Shown here in pieces: positions 23,699-35,422 of a DNA stretch of 64,000 nt; position 1 is the stretch's first letter; every line of letters begins with the position of its first letter. Source of the DNA: Termitomyces sp. T153 (lineage: Eukaryota > Basidiomycota > Agaricomycetes > Agaricales > Lyophyllaceae); the NCBI GenBank assembly GCA_018296165.2, contig JACKQL020000080.1, forward strand, positions 62,001 through 126,000, given 5' to 3'. Under the pieces are notes generated by a model, which saw only the letters and a list, made by a program, of their open reading frames with translations, made no database searches and was not told the origin of the DNA. The translations under genes and the position numbers were made by a program.

Positions 23699-24683
23699 TT
23701 ACAAAATTTCGTATTCGGTGATAGTGACTTCCGTCCCTCCGAATGAAACATTGCAAGCACCTCTGTTCGATGGTCAATTCTCACTTGTATTGAACGGGAT
23801 AAGGTACGCACAAATGTTCGCTGGTCTTGCCAGGGACCTTGACTCCATTTACCAACGCGAGACCATGGTACAATTTCGCGCCGTGTTCTTCGTAACCACC
23901 TTCGATGGGGCGCCTGCCCGGGGGTATCTGACCGTACGAGGTGTGAACCCACTCCATCGTCTGCGGAACGAAAGGAAGAAGGTCAAAACGTCCATGGTGC
24001 GCACGCTCTACGCCACCGTACGCGACGGAAGCGAAAGGTTGGAGATGAGGTCCGATCTTGCAAGGATGAACTGAGTTCTCGAAAAGGGCAGACCCAACGA
24101 AGAGGGGTGAACCATTGACATCGTGACAGACGGGTGGGCCAGCGACTGCGGCGTCAGGAAAGGGAGATGTAGTCGACAGAGGTACGCGATAACCCGAGGG
24201 CGGCGCGGCAGCTGCCTGGTTGGTGTGGGGCTGAGGGGCAGATGGGAAGCCAGGAGCTGGGTTTGGGAACGAGGCACCATGTTCAGGATTCGGGAAAGGA
24301 GGGGGGATCGGAGGGGGAAAACCGGGCGCGCCTGTACGGTTCGCTTCGAAGCTGGGAGGAACGAAGGGAGGAGAGCTCCACTGATCGATATGCTGGCCAG
24401 GCTGAGAGAACCCCGTAGGAGCTTCACGACCTGGAGTATTGTGTTCGTCCTTGTGTTTCTCGTCCTTGTCCTTGTCCTTTTTATCCTTATCCTTTTTGTC
24501 CTTTTTGTCCTTATCCTTGTGGTCCTTATCCTTGTCCTTCTTATCCTTGTCTTTGTGGTCCTTATCCTTCTTGTCCTTATCCTTATGATCCTTATCCTTA
24601 TCCTTCTTGTCCTTATCCTTGTGGTCTTTATCCTTCTTGTCCTTATCTTTGTGATCTTTGTCCTTGTGCTCGCCGCTTCCCAT
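23699..24683 (-). CDS. DM9-repeat (DUF3421) protein with Lys/Asp/His tract
   Basis: Two exons, about 300 residues. After MGSGEH the chain enters a roughly 70-residue tract of Lys, Asp and His (repeats of HKDKDKKDKD), then a Pro/Gly/Phe-rich linker. The last 140 residues form a DM9-type domain: SPLFVGSALFENSVHPCKIG, ASVAYGGVE, GRFDLLPFV, EGGYEEHGAKLYHGLALV and, across a GT-AG intron with donor GTGCGT, LGACNVSFGGTEVTITEYEI. DM9 proteins of animals bind mannose and act in recognition; fungal members are common but poorly studied. An in-frame ATG at 24,761 would add 26 residues with no charged tract; the start at 24,683 is preferred. The charged tract is encoded by degenerate short tandem repeats. 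Confidence 0.88.
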
Positions 24684-25708
24684 TTTGAGGATGTCGTGAA
24701 ACTCGGAAAAAACGAGATGGGTCAAAGGGTGTGGAGATGGGGGAAAGTAGAGATCGCTCACAATCTCGACGGAGTCTTTATATGAATACCAACGTGGCCG
24801 TTTTGCCCCGGGCGGTGCACGTCGTTACAGTTGCATGCGCGCGCTCAGCTGATGATGCCCACATCATCACGTGAAGCAGATAAGCAACATCAAGAACTCA
24901 AAAGTGAGTCATTTCTTAAACCTGGCTGGGTCCTTTTCTCTCAGTGGTTCTCTCGACGAAAGCCTCTCTAGATAGGTATCACGTCGGCGTCCCAAGTTGA
25001 ACTGAAAAAAAAATGCATTTGAAGATATCCTGATCAAAAAGGTTCAACAACGGACATGAGCGAAATTGCCGCATAATACAGTGTTTATCATTCATGAAGA
25101 GATCTGTGCAAATCTCCTTCCAGTATTTTGTTTTGCATTGGCCATTCATTGGCACGTTCTCACTTGTTGAACGTTTCGACTTCAACAGGCCTTCTTCAGA
25201 ACGAGGAAAGGTACAATTCCAGTCTCTGGGAAGTCCTCAGACTTTTGACGTCTGTCCCGGCTAGAAGGCCCGAAAGTCAGATGGTAGAGATAGGAGGAAG
25301 TTAGTACCTTCGGTTCCAGACTGGAGGTATATTATAGGCTGGTGGCTGCGGTTTATTCTAATTTCAATGACTAAAATTACATTTTGCTCGGCCTGTTAGG
25401 TTTTTCAGGTCGTATTCAACCTGCCTTCGACAAATTCATTTCAAACTGAGAGCATATAAACTCTGGCACCTAGAGAATAGCAGATTTGTCTTCTTGTCGT
25501 CCGACAAGAGCGGCAAGATCGAAAATGTCATACAAGGCGTAATCTTCACAGAATCACAGCAACTGTTGTAATCTCATCCGGGACTGGTAGCATGCGTAGG
25601 TTGATTTTTTTTGGATTACTCGTTCGTTTTCATCGAGTTGGTGGATATCTCGTGAAACAAGATGCAATTGCGACTGGGTGGAGGTCCGACTGAAATCATA
25701 GTGACATT
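24684..25708. other. Intergenic region, 1 kb
   Basis: Upstream region of the DM9 gene, ending at the target duplication of the hAT element. Only short unsupported frames are seen. Confidence 0.45.
25701..25708. repeat. Left 8-bp target-site duplication of the hAT element
   Basis: The octamer GTGACATT directly precedes the left terminal repeat and matches GTAACATT after the right end (26,566-26,573) with one mismatch. Eight base pairs is the expected size for hAT insertion. Confidence 0.8.
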
Positions 25709-26565
25709 TAGTGATGTGCCAGGCCCGGCTTCAAGCCGTCAGCCGGGCCAAGCCGAGCCCATTTGGGCCGGGCCTAGCCGGGCCAGAGCAGGCGGCCTGA
25801 TAAGGGCTTTGGCCCGGCCGACAAGGATGGAAAGCCGGAGCGGCTTTCAAGGGCAATAGACCACACATACAAACAGGTGGCACGTTTCTTTTGATGGACA
25901 TGTTCACGACGTCGACTTCGATACAAGCTCTCGCTATGCTCATCATTGACAGCGTAACCATGCGCGTTCAACTATTACTTTTCCTCTGTTTAGGTCCAAA
26001 TATAAACACGTTTCTTTTCCCATTGACCTCTACCCTGCATGGGGATCTCTGGCTCGTGACTATCTATCAATCATGGCATCCTCTGTTTCAAGCGAGCGTG
26101 CTTTTTTGCAGGGAGGTTTGACTATTACCAAGCAACGCAACCGATTGCAAGGTGACATTGTCGAAGCACTGCAGTGTTTGAAATGTGCTATACAATATGA
26201 TCTGCTCTTTAGAGAACCAGAACCTTCATCTATCTATGAGGCTGAACTCGAGGAGCTCGAGAATGTTGAGAACGATGGTGGACCTGGGACAGAGGAGGGG
26301 TAGGATGAGTTGCTTTCCGATGACAAAGACAATCTTGATATGGGCATTGACCTTGATTCTGATCAGGAAGAGATTTGCCATGTATGTGTCATTGTTCTCT
26401 TATAAAATATGTTTTGTTTGCTACAAGCCGCGGCTGGGCCAAGCCAAGCCGGAGCCAGGCCGCTATTGGGGGCTTGGGCTTGGCCCAGTGTTGGTCTGAG
26501 CCGGAGCCGCCTCAAGCCAGGCCAAAGCCGGGGCTTTTGGGCCAAGCCGGGCTGGAACATCACTA
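25709..26565 (+). mobile_element. Internally deleted hAT transposon, 857 bp
   Basis: The ends are inverted repeats: TAGTGATGTGCC at the left and GGAACATCACTA at the right, differing at one position when reverse-complemented. Both ends continue into GC-rich subterminal arrays built from AAGCC and GGCC words, about 140 bp each, which may be transposase-binding clusters. Inside, an open frame from about 26,000 to 26,303 encodes only the C-terminal dimerisation region of a hAT transposase: ARDYLSIMASSVSSERAF, GGLTITKQRNRLQG and EALQCLKC. The catalytic core and zinc finger are absent, so this is a non-autonomous derivative. Confidence 0.88.
26000..26303 (+). pseudogene. hAT transposase C-terminal dimerisation fragment
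   Basis: The frame reads HVSFPIDLYPAWGSLARDYL then the hAT family C-terminal signature with SVSSERAF and KQRNRLQGDIVEALQCLK, followed by an acidic tail. It starts without an initiator and lacks everything N-terminal to the dimerisation region. The remnant cannot encode an active transposase, but a small dimerisation-only protein cannot be excluded from sequence alone. Confidence 0.82.
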
Positions 26566-28519
26566 GTAACATTTGTGCCCAGAGGATGGTGTTGTCCACT
26601 TCTTCAAGACTTTTTTAGTTGAAAAACAGTCTGAGAAGCAGACCATTGGACTTTGTTCAAGATGGAGCTCTGTGCCGTGTGATTTTCAACGATGTACTCG
26701 ACATCAGCGTGATGCCGGGCGGTCTGGACCAGCATCACCGCAATGCGCCTGGGTACTTATTATCTTTCATTATCCTACGCTTACTATCAGAAGAAAACTT
26801 CTTGACCATTGCCAGTAGACAATGAAATAACTTGAGATTCTTCGAGCCCCAATCAACAATCGACTGACTCCATTGAGAAGAAAGCACAGAAAATAATGTC
26901 ACATTCGCTATGTAGCACCCCCCTTCAAGAAGGCCAAATTCCATAAGTACCCAGTGATAGGTCGATTCTTATCTCATGTCTAAATGGGGATTGGTCTAGA
27001 CTTTCAACATTTGGATGGCCCGGTCATGTCACGACTGTGTACTGTTACATAGAGTGGATCTCGTCCGTGGCCAAGTTTTACTCGGGTTTCCGAAGTTGCA
27101 CCAATGTCAATTGACACCTAACCTATCTATAGCAATGATGCTCCTTCTATCTCAAAATCTCAACGCAGGCATATTAGAAAGCTCTAACAACCTGACCTGA
27201 AAGGTGTTTAGTATTGAGATCTATACACCACGAGGTTCTAATGAATGTATTATTACCACTTTGCCCATATATCAAACAAAGTAGTAGCTCAGATCATCTT
27301 GTACTCTAACAAAAGTTGATCTTCACTTAACCTAGGCATGAGGGAAAATTATATCGACCTAGTCCCTCAATGAGTTGCCTTGTCTCAATGTATTGATGCT
27401 GAAAAGTCTAGCTTCATAATATGGGTGCTTAAATAGATCAACGATCATGTTTTCAAAGGGGCACACAGAGACTTGCTAGCCTGTCTATATTCAAGCTGTC
27501 CTTATTGCTTGAACACTGCTTCCCTTTATATAGGGCCGGGAACATAGGTTACCCTCACTCAGTGATATCAGTGTCATTGAATCTGATGTATTCGGTTGAA
27601 AATCTATCATGGGGAAACATGATGACCATACAATCTCTGTGGTGATATATTTTAACTGGTATCCATGTGCTGTTCGATGTACTAGTGTCACGTAAAGAAA
27701 CATGGAGGATGAAGAGAAGCTTCACATAGAGATAACATGAGTGTAGATGACAGTGGGTGTAAGTGATGATTCCAGACCCCGGGTACAACGGTTTACACGA
27801 GATTCGAAGGGTGGAGCATACAATGTGTGAATAAACGATCAAGTCCATAAATACTTATGCCAGGCGCCAGAACCATTTAAGTTGTGTCACCTTGTGACTG
27901 CCTCTGGCTCGTACTTCCGCGTACTTTTCGGCTCAAGTTGCGATGAGGTGTCTTACGTTTGTGTACCTACGATGATATCGGTATCTGATTGTGTGGCTAC
28001 AAAATCACGACTCCAATTTGACTCCATCAAGGCATGGACAATATATATCTTAATAGATATACATGTCAGGAAATGAAAGGATTCAGGATAATAGATGGCG
28101 CCACAGTCTTTTTATAGCCGAGTAAGTTGGAAATCCGAGTCTTGTATTGCATAAGCCTGCTTACTCCAAAGTCATACTACAAGAAAGTCACGCAATCTCT
28201 CAGACACTTTGCATCCATATTCAACCTTTGCGGCTCACAGACGCGCTATGTAATGTGAAGTCCATACGGGTTATTCTTTATCTAGGTCTGATAGCCGAAC
28301 TACCGAGCTCCCTAAAAATGGCCAACTAGTTTCGCGGCTTCAGCTATTCGGCAGCCACTGGCCGTCCAGGATATACAAACGTGCGTAAACGTGCATCTGC
28401 TGTTGAGGCTTCTTCAGTCAATACTGACAGGACCCCAGAGACCTTTCTTCTTTCATCTATATATGTAAATTTGGCAACAGTCAAGTACGAGTCTCCGATC
28501 TCCTTCCTAGATTATCACC
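26566..28519. other. Intergenic region, about 1.95 kb
   Basis: AT-richer DNA between the hAT element and the GIT-type permease. It begins with the right target duplication. Open frames of up to 97 codons lie on both strands but carry no recognisable motif and no coherent splice pattern. I see no RNA gene or further transposon end. Confidence 0.45.
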
Positions 28520-31155
28520 ATGTCCCTCAAATCACGTATTCGGAGCGTCTCTCTCATATTTGCGTAAGTCGCAATCTCTTGAATAATGCATTATAGATCG
28601 TACTTATGTCCCTGAAGCTGTGGAACCGCATTGTTCTCAGATGGTGACAACTCGGACTCCACTTTATAAGAAGAGATTTGTACACTAATTTTTCTTAACA
28701 GGATATGCGAACGGAGTCATTGGCAGCGGTAGGTTTGAATCTCATATCTTCCATGAAATTGAACTCAGAGATATCTAGTTAACACACGTAAGTTCATATC
28801 GAGAAACCCAACACCCTAGCACAGTCGAGTGATCTCTTGCTGCAGTTTTCAAGCGGATTTATGGCCCCGATGTCGTTTCAAGACATAACTTTAGTACTGT
28901 CTTGAGCAGTCTTGCTTTCGCTGGGACTGTAGTTGGAATGCTGATCTTCGGTCAGTTCGAATATTCGAGTCGAAGGTCATACGACAACTAATACAGGAAC
29001 ATAGGTTATCTCTCGGATAAGATAGGCAGAAAGTTTGGCATGGTAATGTCGTGCGCCGCTTTCCTTGAAACGTTTCACTGACAAATTAGTGAACTTGAAG
29101 ATGTCTGCGACCGGTATTGTTGCGCTCTTTTCCGGTCTATCTGCAGCTTCCTCCGGCATCCACGGAAGTATCGATGGCCTCTTAGCCATGCTTAGCGCCA
29201 TGCGGCAAGAATTTATCGTTTTGAATTGGGTTCAAGGGCAATAACTTCTTTCAAATTGTAGATTCCTCCTAGGTATAGGAATTGGAGCAGAATATCCTTG
29301 TGGCTCTGTCTCCGCCTCGGAACAGACTGAACAACCTGGAATCAGCAAGAGAGCCCAGCATCGTTGGTTCGCTCTCGCTACTAGTAAGTCATACCCGGGT
29401 TATAACTACTTCATCATCCACATCATGATTAACATATTCGTATTTTTGTTCTCTAGACACGATGATTGATTTTGGGTTTGTGATCTCAGCGTTTGTACCA
29501 CTAGTCTTGTTCTGGATGTGAGCCTTGCTCTTTCCATTCTTTTTCTTGTTTGGTAATGGATGACCATTTTTAGATTCGGTAATAACCATCTGCGTGCTGT
29601 TTGGCGTCTCGCTCTGGGACTAGGGGTAGTTCCTGCCTTCTTGGTGTTCTTGTGGCGACTCAACATGGACGAATCGGAGCGATACAAGAAGGACTCCATG
29701 AAGAGGATGCGCATCCCCTATGCCTTAGTTTTCCGACGTTATGGAGTCCGTCTGGCGGCAATTTCTTTGACATGGTTAATATTAGTAGACTGATTTTGAC
29801 TATTTGAACTCATTGTCTTCATCCAGGTTCATCTACGATTTCATCACGTAAGCTTTGATTGTCTTTAACTTGTAAATGAAGCGAACTTGTAGACGCATGT
29901 CTCACAGATACCCTGTGAGTTTATATGGAATTGATGTTAGGTCCATCTTGCTTTGACGCCTGTAAAGTTCGGCATTTATTCATCAACCATTGTCGACAAG
30001 TGAGTATGTCATGGTGCGCCTTACCATCGGTCATCTCCTCACGCCTTGTATTTCCCTTTTTAGTATCACCAACAACTCTGACAGTCTTTCCGTTGTTTTT
30101 GGCTGGAACGTTGTTGTCAAGTAAGTCCAAATTGAATCGTAGATCATTGACACGCATATTATCCTCACTACACGTAGCTTGTTCTACATTCCTGGTACCG
30201 TTACTGGAGCTTTCGTTGTCGATTACTTAGGTCCCAAATGGACTATGGTGAGTTCCGATTGCTCTCCAAAATCTTCTGGCTAAAAGTATCTCATCAGATT
30301 ACTGGCCTTATATGTCAAGCTGTCATTGGCTTCTTCATGAGTGGATTTTATACCCAGTAATGTTGATTAATGCATGACCATCCAAAACAATTCTCAATCT
30401 CTTTGTTCAAGGTTCACCAAGCACATCGGTGGATTTGCGGTAAGATAGAACATTGGATAGTATTCCAGGCCCTCAACGAACTTTTAGGTGATCTACGGTA
30501 TTTTCTTGAGCTTTGGCGAGTTAGGCCCCGGAAACTGCCTCGGCCTTTTGGCAAGTAAATCCAGTCCAACTGCAGTTCGAGGGCAATTCTATGGTGTAGC
30601 TGCTGCTATTGGTAAAATTGGAGCCTTCGTGGGGACTTGGGGTACGCAAAGTCTACGCTGTCAGTCCATTCGAGCTGATTCTCAATTCGTCTTACCAGCT
30701 TTCCCACCAATGATCGATGGCACGTCGTCCTGCTTCTCATGAAACCAGAAGTTCATCATATACATATTTGCAGCTTTTGGAGGTTCTACATCCGTCAAGG
30801 GTAACACTGGTCCCTTTTGGGTCGGTAGTGGTACGTTTTGAGACTGGAGCAGTTCGCATCCACTAGCCTCACCAAACCTTGCAGGTCTTGCAATTCTGAG
30901 TGCTCTCATTACATTATTCTTCGTCCACCCTTTGACAGTAGACGGCATGGAGAAAGAGGATCACGAAGTAGGCTTTAATTTTTGAGCGACCGCTTACCTG
31001 CTGACACTAATTGACATTATTAGTTCCGTGAATATCTCGAGGCCAACAGTTATGATACAAGTTTGATGGGATTGGGCGAGGACACCATAGTCATTGAAAA
31101 TACTTTAGATGAGAAAGAACTAGTCGATCCAGAGGCCATTAAGTTTTTGTCCTGA
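28520..31155 (+). CDS. MFS permease of the GIT (glycerophosphodiester/phosphate) type
   Basis: Many-exon gene, roughly 520 residues, twelve-helix major facilitator. It starts [15 protein letters not shown], and splicing gives [20 protein letters not shown] then [20 protein letters not shown]. Loop 2-3 has [13 protein letters not shown], the classic MFS signature. [17 protein letters not shown] follows, then [20 protein letters not shown] and [20 protein letters not shown], matching yeast Git1 and basidiomycete relatives. Those proteins import glycerophosphoinositol and phosphate at the plasma membrane; the exact substrate here is inferred only from family. Two introns appear to use GC-AG borders, near 29,203 and 30,720. 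The C-terminal tail is acidic ([18 protein letters not shown]). It is convergent with SEM1, 172 bp away. Confidence 0.88.
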
Positions 31156-31327
31156 CCTCTGGCGTTAGACAATCCATAATGATAACAAGCGATCCACAAA
31201 TCCCGTTGAGTCAATACCATTCGAGTTTTTCTACTAAGACATTTATTCAGAATGGTCAGAACCTTGATGGTCAAGACAACATGGTTCTGACCAAAGAGTA
31301 AAAGTTGTATATAGGATAACGATGATT

Positions 31328-31759
31328 TCAATGCTGCATAGCGTCCCCAGATTTGTTCGTCTTCGCGAGCTCATTTCTAATATCAACGGAGTATAAGACT
31401 TTTATGTCACATTTCTCATACTATGGGACTCACCGTAATTGCATGCTGAACTCGTCCTCGATGTCATCATCGTCCCAGTTGTCTTCCCACAACTTATCAC
31501 CTCCAGACTTTGCTGACCCAGGTGCCGCGCCACCGAGATGCGCAAGATTTGTTTGTGAGTCATCCCAGTCTGGAATAAAATGGCGTTGAATATGACCATC
31601 CTATTGGCAGTGTAACAACCACGAACCTGCTACCTCAAACTCCTCGAACTCATCGTCTTCTTCTAAGACACCGAGGTGGTGCTGAGTCACCTCTGACTTT
31701 TGTTCATTGACCTTGGAAGTGTTTTCTGTGGTTTTGGATGTTGAAGCAGAGGCGGACAT
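31328..31759 (-). CDS. SEM1: SEM1/DSS1, 26S proteasome lid subunit
   Basis: Small acidic protein of about 105 residues in three exons. It carries both hallmark DSS1 blocks: EEDDEFEEFEVADWDDSQTN, built across intron 1, and LWEDNWDDDDIEDEFSMQLR, followed across intron 2 by NELAKTNKSGDAMQH. Sem1/Dss1 is a disordered subunit of the proteasome lid. It also serves in the TREX-2 mRNA export complex and with BRCA2-type recombination mediators. Both acidic-aromatic clusters used for ubiquitin and partner binding are intact. The N-terminal 30 residues (Ser/Thr/Lys-rich) are poorly conserved in the family. Confidence 0.95.
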
Positions 31760-32179
31760 TGTGGTTGAGATCAGGATAGGAATAATAATTAAAAGGCTGG
31801 CGCGAATGACGCGGTCTCTGGGGCGTGGGAACCATGACCACGAAATCATGCACACCGTGTCCCAACCTCTATACACATTTGGCGCAAAGAATACTGATCA
31901 TATTGTGATGGAAATTGGATACATGGTTCCTAACGTTTTTGCTTGACCTCAGGAAATCCTCAATGGGTGCCCAGACTTGTTTGAACCCAGGCGGAGCCGT
32001 TACGTATGCACCCAACCCGCAGAATTTAAAGGTTGAAGTTGTAAGCACAAGCCGCTAAACGTCCGAGTTCAAATGGAGACGGCGAGGTAATAGGTAGTAG
32101 ATGTATGATACATTTATTATAATAGCAATAAATAGAACAAATCCAACAATACCGGAAGTTTAAAAATCCTGGCATTGTT
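31760..32179. other. Intergenic, SEM1 promoter and sirtuin 3' flank
   Basis: 420 bp between two minus-strand genes. I see no motif beyond AT-rich stretches near 32,100 that could hold polyadenylation signals. Confidence 0.4.
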
Positions 32180-34100
32180 TCACGCTACCTCAATTTCACA
32201 TAGGTTGTTCCTTCTGATCTCAGGCAGAACATGAGCGTCCGCGTCTTGCTCGTCATCAGAAGGATCGTTAAATGAGGAACTCGAAAATTCCACATTTTGG
32301 GGGACAGATACCGGCAGATGCGTCACGTTAGAGTGGCTATATTTAATGATTGAGGCGCCAGCTGTGCAACGCCTTGCTGACGTTTTAATGCTTCTTCGAG
32401 GCGGTGATTTCTCTGGAGTGATGAGTTGCTGTCTCCTTGAATCACTCATGTTCTGGTAGGAAAGGATCGGGGAATGGGTAGTAACAACCACCTCTGAGAT
32501 GACAGGGCGAGGAGGGATACGAAGTGTGAGCGAAGGTGTCTTAGGAGGAGTAGGTGGGAAGTGAATCTTTCGTTTCTTTTCAGGTGGTGCAGATGGTGAA
32601 GAATATTTTCGTTTCATAATTTTTGCGTCCGAGCCAGCTTTAGACTGTGCTTTGGACGTTTTCGGTGTGGTTGGCTTATCCACCTGTGTCGTCACCTCCT
32701 CTCGCCTCTTTTTCTTCTCTAACGCAAGCTCCTTTGCTCTAGCTTCCCGTTCAATTTCCGCTTGCAACATCTCTGCAAACACTTGAGCATCCCCTTGTAT
32801 CCACGCGTCAAATACGCCTTCCCACTCTCGTGTAGGCACGGGAAAGTCGAGATTGAGATATATCGCCTTCATAGCTGGCGTAGTAGGCTCCTCATCGGTC
32901 GCAGTCGAGGGCCGCGGTGACGACGATGGGCTCGGACTATTCCGAGAAGAACCGATTCCTCGCGAACGGACCGCTTTGGCAAATTCTCGCACCATTCTCT
33001 TGGTGCCGGGAACCCGAAGACTTGTTCCCACCACTAAAAGGAGGTCTGCTCCACTTCTCCCTTTCCCTTTTGAGGACCCAATCAAGTCCTTCTTCACAAC
33101 TTCTCCCACCCCCTCACCATCTTTGTGTGCTTCATTGTACAGAACAACGCTTGGCCGAAGTTTCCCCACACCTCGTGCCCGCTTTCCTATCAATTGCCGA
33201 GTCGCTTCCAATGATGTGCACTCGGGACATTGCGGCGGCTGACCCAACGTGAGCGAGGGTAAATACTCCTCGAGGGGGAAAGAGCAATTGCATATCTGAC
33301 AGTGCATAGACTGCAGCGTGCCGTGAAGTGGGACACATCTGGGAAGATCGCTAGATGGACAAGGAAGCTTGCTCGCGCCAGATGGCAATGTTTCTTTGAC
33401 GGGACATTCGGCGGCCATTGGTGCCTTAGGGCGTCCTTTACACCGCTTGTCCTCAAATTCCGGTACACCGAAAGACAATCCACATTTCTCCTCGATAGCG
33501 TCGATATTCTGAGTGAAGACCCTAAGTAGCTTGCCCCGATCATCGAGAGCCCGAAGAACGTTGTGGAATGCGGTGGGTTTGGCAGCTTGTGAGAGGCTCC
33601 AAAGCTGAGCAATCATTTGGCAGAACAAAGCTGTAGAGTGTTCCGACTATATAAGGCTCATCAGCGATGCACAGGAATAAAGTGAGAAGGTAAGGCCAGG
33701 TGTGAAAGCCCAGCCAGAGTCTGGGTACCTTCGAAGGAAGGCATGGGAAGGTAGCTCTTGCTGGATTACTCACATTAAAGACTGAGGCATCGAATAAGTC
33801 CTTCCCAGACGCTAGCGCCTCTCGGGGATTGTCTCTCTTAAGTGATTTGAACAGACCGTCTGTTGACCTGAAATCAGGTATTCCAGCTTGTACTGATATG
33901 CCAGCACCTGTGGAACTGTTCAGCTAATATATCTACTCGTACAACCGGTGAGACACACCACATATGACCACAATCCTTTTCGCTTTCAGGATAAACTTGA
34001 TGATTCTGGATATCTGGACCTGAGGATCCACCGATTCAGTCAGGAAGAACGGAGAAGATGGTAGAGGAGTGTCCGCCTCTAGGGGAACGAAGAGGGTCAT
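32180..34100 (-). CDS. Sirtuin, Hst3/Hst4-type NAD-dependent protein deacetylase
   Basis: Four or so exons, roughly 570 residues. MTLFVPLEADTPLPSSPFFL opens the protein. The NAD site follows: IVVICGAGISVQAGIPDFRS (the GAGIS and PDFR motifs), then VFTQNIDAIE. The catalytic histidine lies in VPLHGTLQSM. Zinc ligands are CQIC and CPEC, about 25 residues apart. The end of the Rossmann fold reads LLLVVGTSLRVPGTK and AIYLNLDFPVPTREWEGVFD. These features fit the fungal Hst3/Hst4 branch, which removes acetyl from histone H3 lysine 56. After residue 370 or so there is a long basic, Pro/Ser-rich extension (KKKRREEVTTQ, PPEKKRKIHFPPTPP) that looks like a nuclear localisation region. It ends NNLCEIEVA. 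Confidence 0.9.
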
Positions 34101-35422
34101 CTGCACGCGTTCGGCAGTAACAGATGGTCGTAAGAAAAGAAGCCCGTCTAACTTGGTTTACCTAAAGGGGTATTCAGTACGAAATGCTTTGTGGCGCGGG
34201 AAACATTACGATCTCCGATTTGCCTTTCCTCGAACCTTAAAATTCTGTACATTCGTGTCATAGATAGTCAGTAGTATCTAGTATCTGTGTTGATGAATAA
34301 TATATGGATGATCAAGAAATTTTGCGTCCGATCCGCGATGCATCTGTCCGCAGAAAGACATACTGAGTATCGCATCAACCACTCATCGGAATCCAGATCT
34401 AGGCACAGGTTCAGCCAGATTGACGCCTTTGAGCGCTTTTGCCACATAGTTCGTCTTTCGGTTGGCTTGACAAAAAGCATTGACCGGTAACTTTGCGAAG
34501 AAGACTTGGATGATTGAATCAGTGACGACTAAGTTGGCCACAGAGACGAAAAAAACGATCCTTGCTGCTCTTGCTCACGACAATCAACCATCTTGTTCGC
34601 CATCGCCTCGTGCTGCTATAATTCCTTTCAATCGTTCTCCACACTTCAAGTTGTAAGAAATTTTCCTTTCTACTAGTAAATGAGAAACAGAGACGAATCT
34701 TAGATGATATCACAATCATCATATGCATATTGTTATCTTTCTCTACGAGCATGATGGCTTTTCTCTCCGTGACTTGGCTCAGTTTGGCTGTTCTACTTGG
34801 ACTTGGTGAAGATCAATCGTTTACGAAACATTTTTGGGGTCTTGTTGAAAGACTCATGACTCCGGAATGACCAGAAATTGAACCGCTTCTCATCATCCTC
34901 CGAGATAGCTCTCTTCAACAAGACGCCTCTTCTGCCTTACAATCTCCATGTTATCTGCTGCCTTGCCTCTGTATATACTTCTGAAGTATGGTCGCCTTAT
35001 GGCCGGTGGCCGCATCCAAATCATATACTTCTTGGATCCTCTTTAAATTAAGGCTATGCATTTGATAACACTGAAAACACAACGCACGGCTTTTGAGTTT
35101 GGATCAACAGGCGTTCGTTAAGTTTGAGAAATCTCTACTTACTAGTACTTTATCATCTACGCACTCGAAAACTGATGCCATTGCGCATCCATAAATCACA
35201 CATCAATTTCTTTTTGCAGTGCCTAACTGCTCTACGTCCAACGGCATTTGTCAAACTTGAATATGTCGAATGAATTAGAGCTCGACTGCGATTGAGGGTC
35301 TACGTCATATATCATACACGAGTCGTCAATGAGAGAAGAAAGCGAAAAAGTATTGTAAAGCATTCAAGACGAGTCACAAAATACGGTTCCCAATTGGTAA
35401 CCACTGCGAAGAAATCAGCGAC
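34101..35422. other. Intergenic region, 1.3 kb
   Basis: Between the sirtuin start and the small mitochondrial-type gene. It contains a 39-codon plus-strand frame at 34,751-34,870 beginning MMAFLSVTWLSLAVLLGLG, signal-peptide-like but too short to accept as a gene without transcript support. No other convincing content. Confidence 0.4.

Noticed and set aside
24123..24785. 220-codon plus-strand frame with runs of Leu/Val/Ile
   Set aside because: It is the complementary shadow of the Lys/Asp/His tract of the DM9 gene.
34751..34870. 39-codon frame with signal-peptide-like start
   Set aside because: Too short and isolated to support as a secreted peptide gene without transcripts; mentioned only within the intergenic entry.
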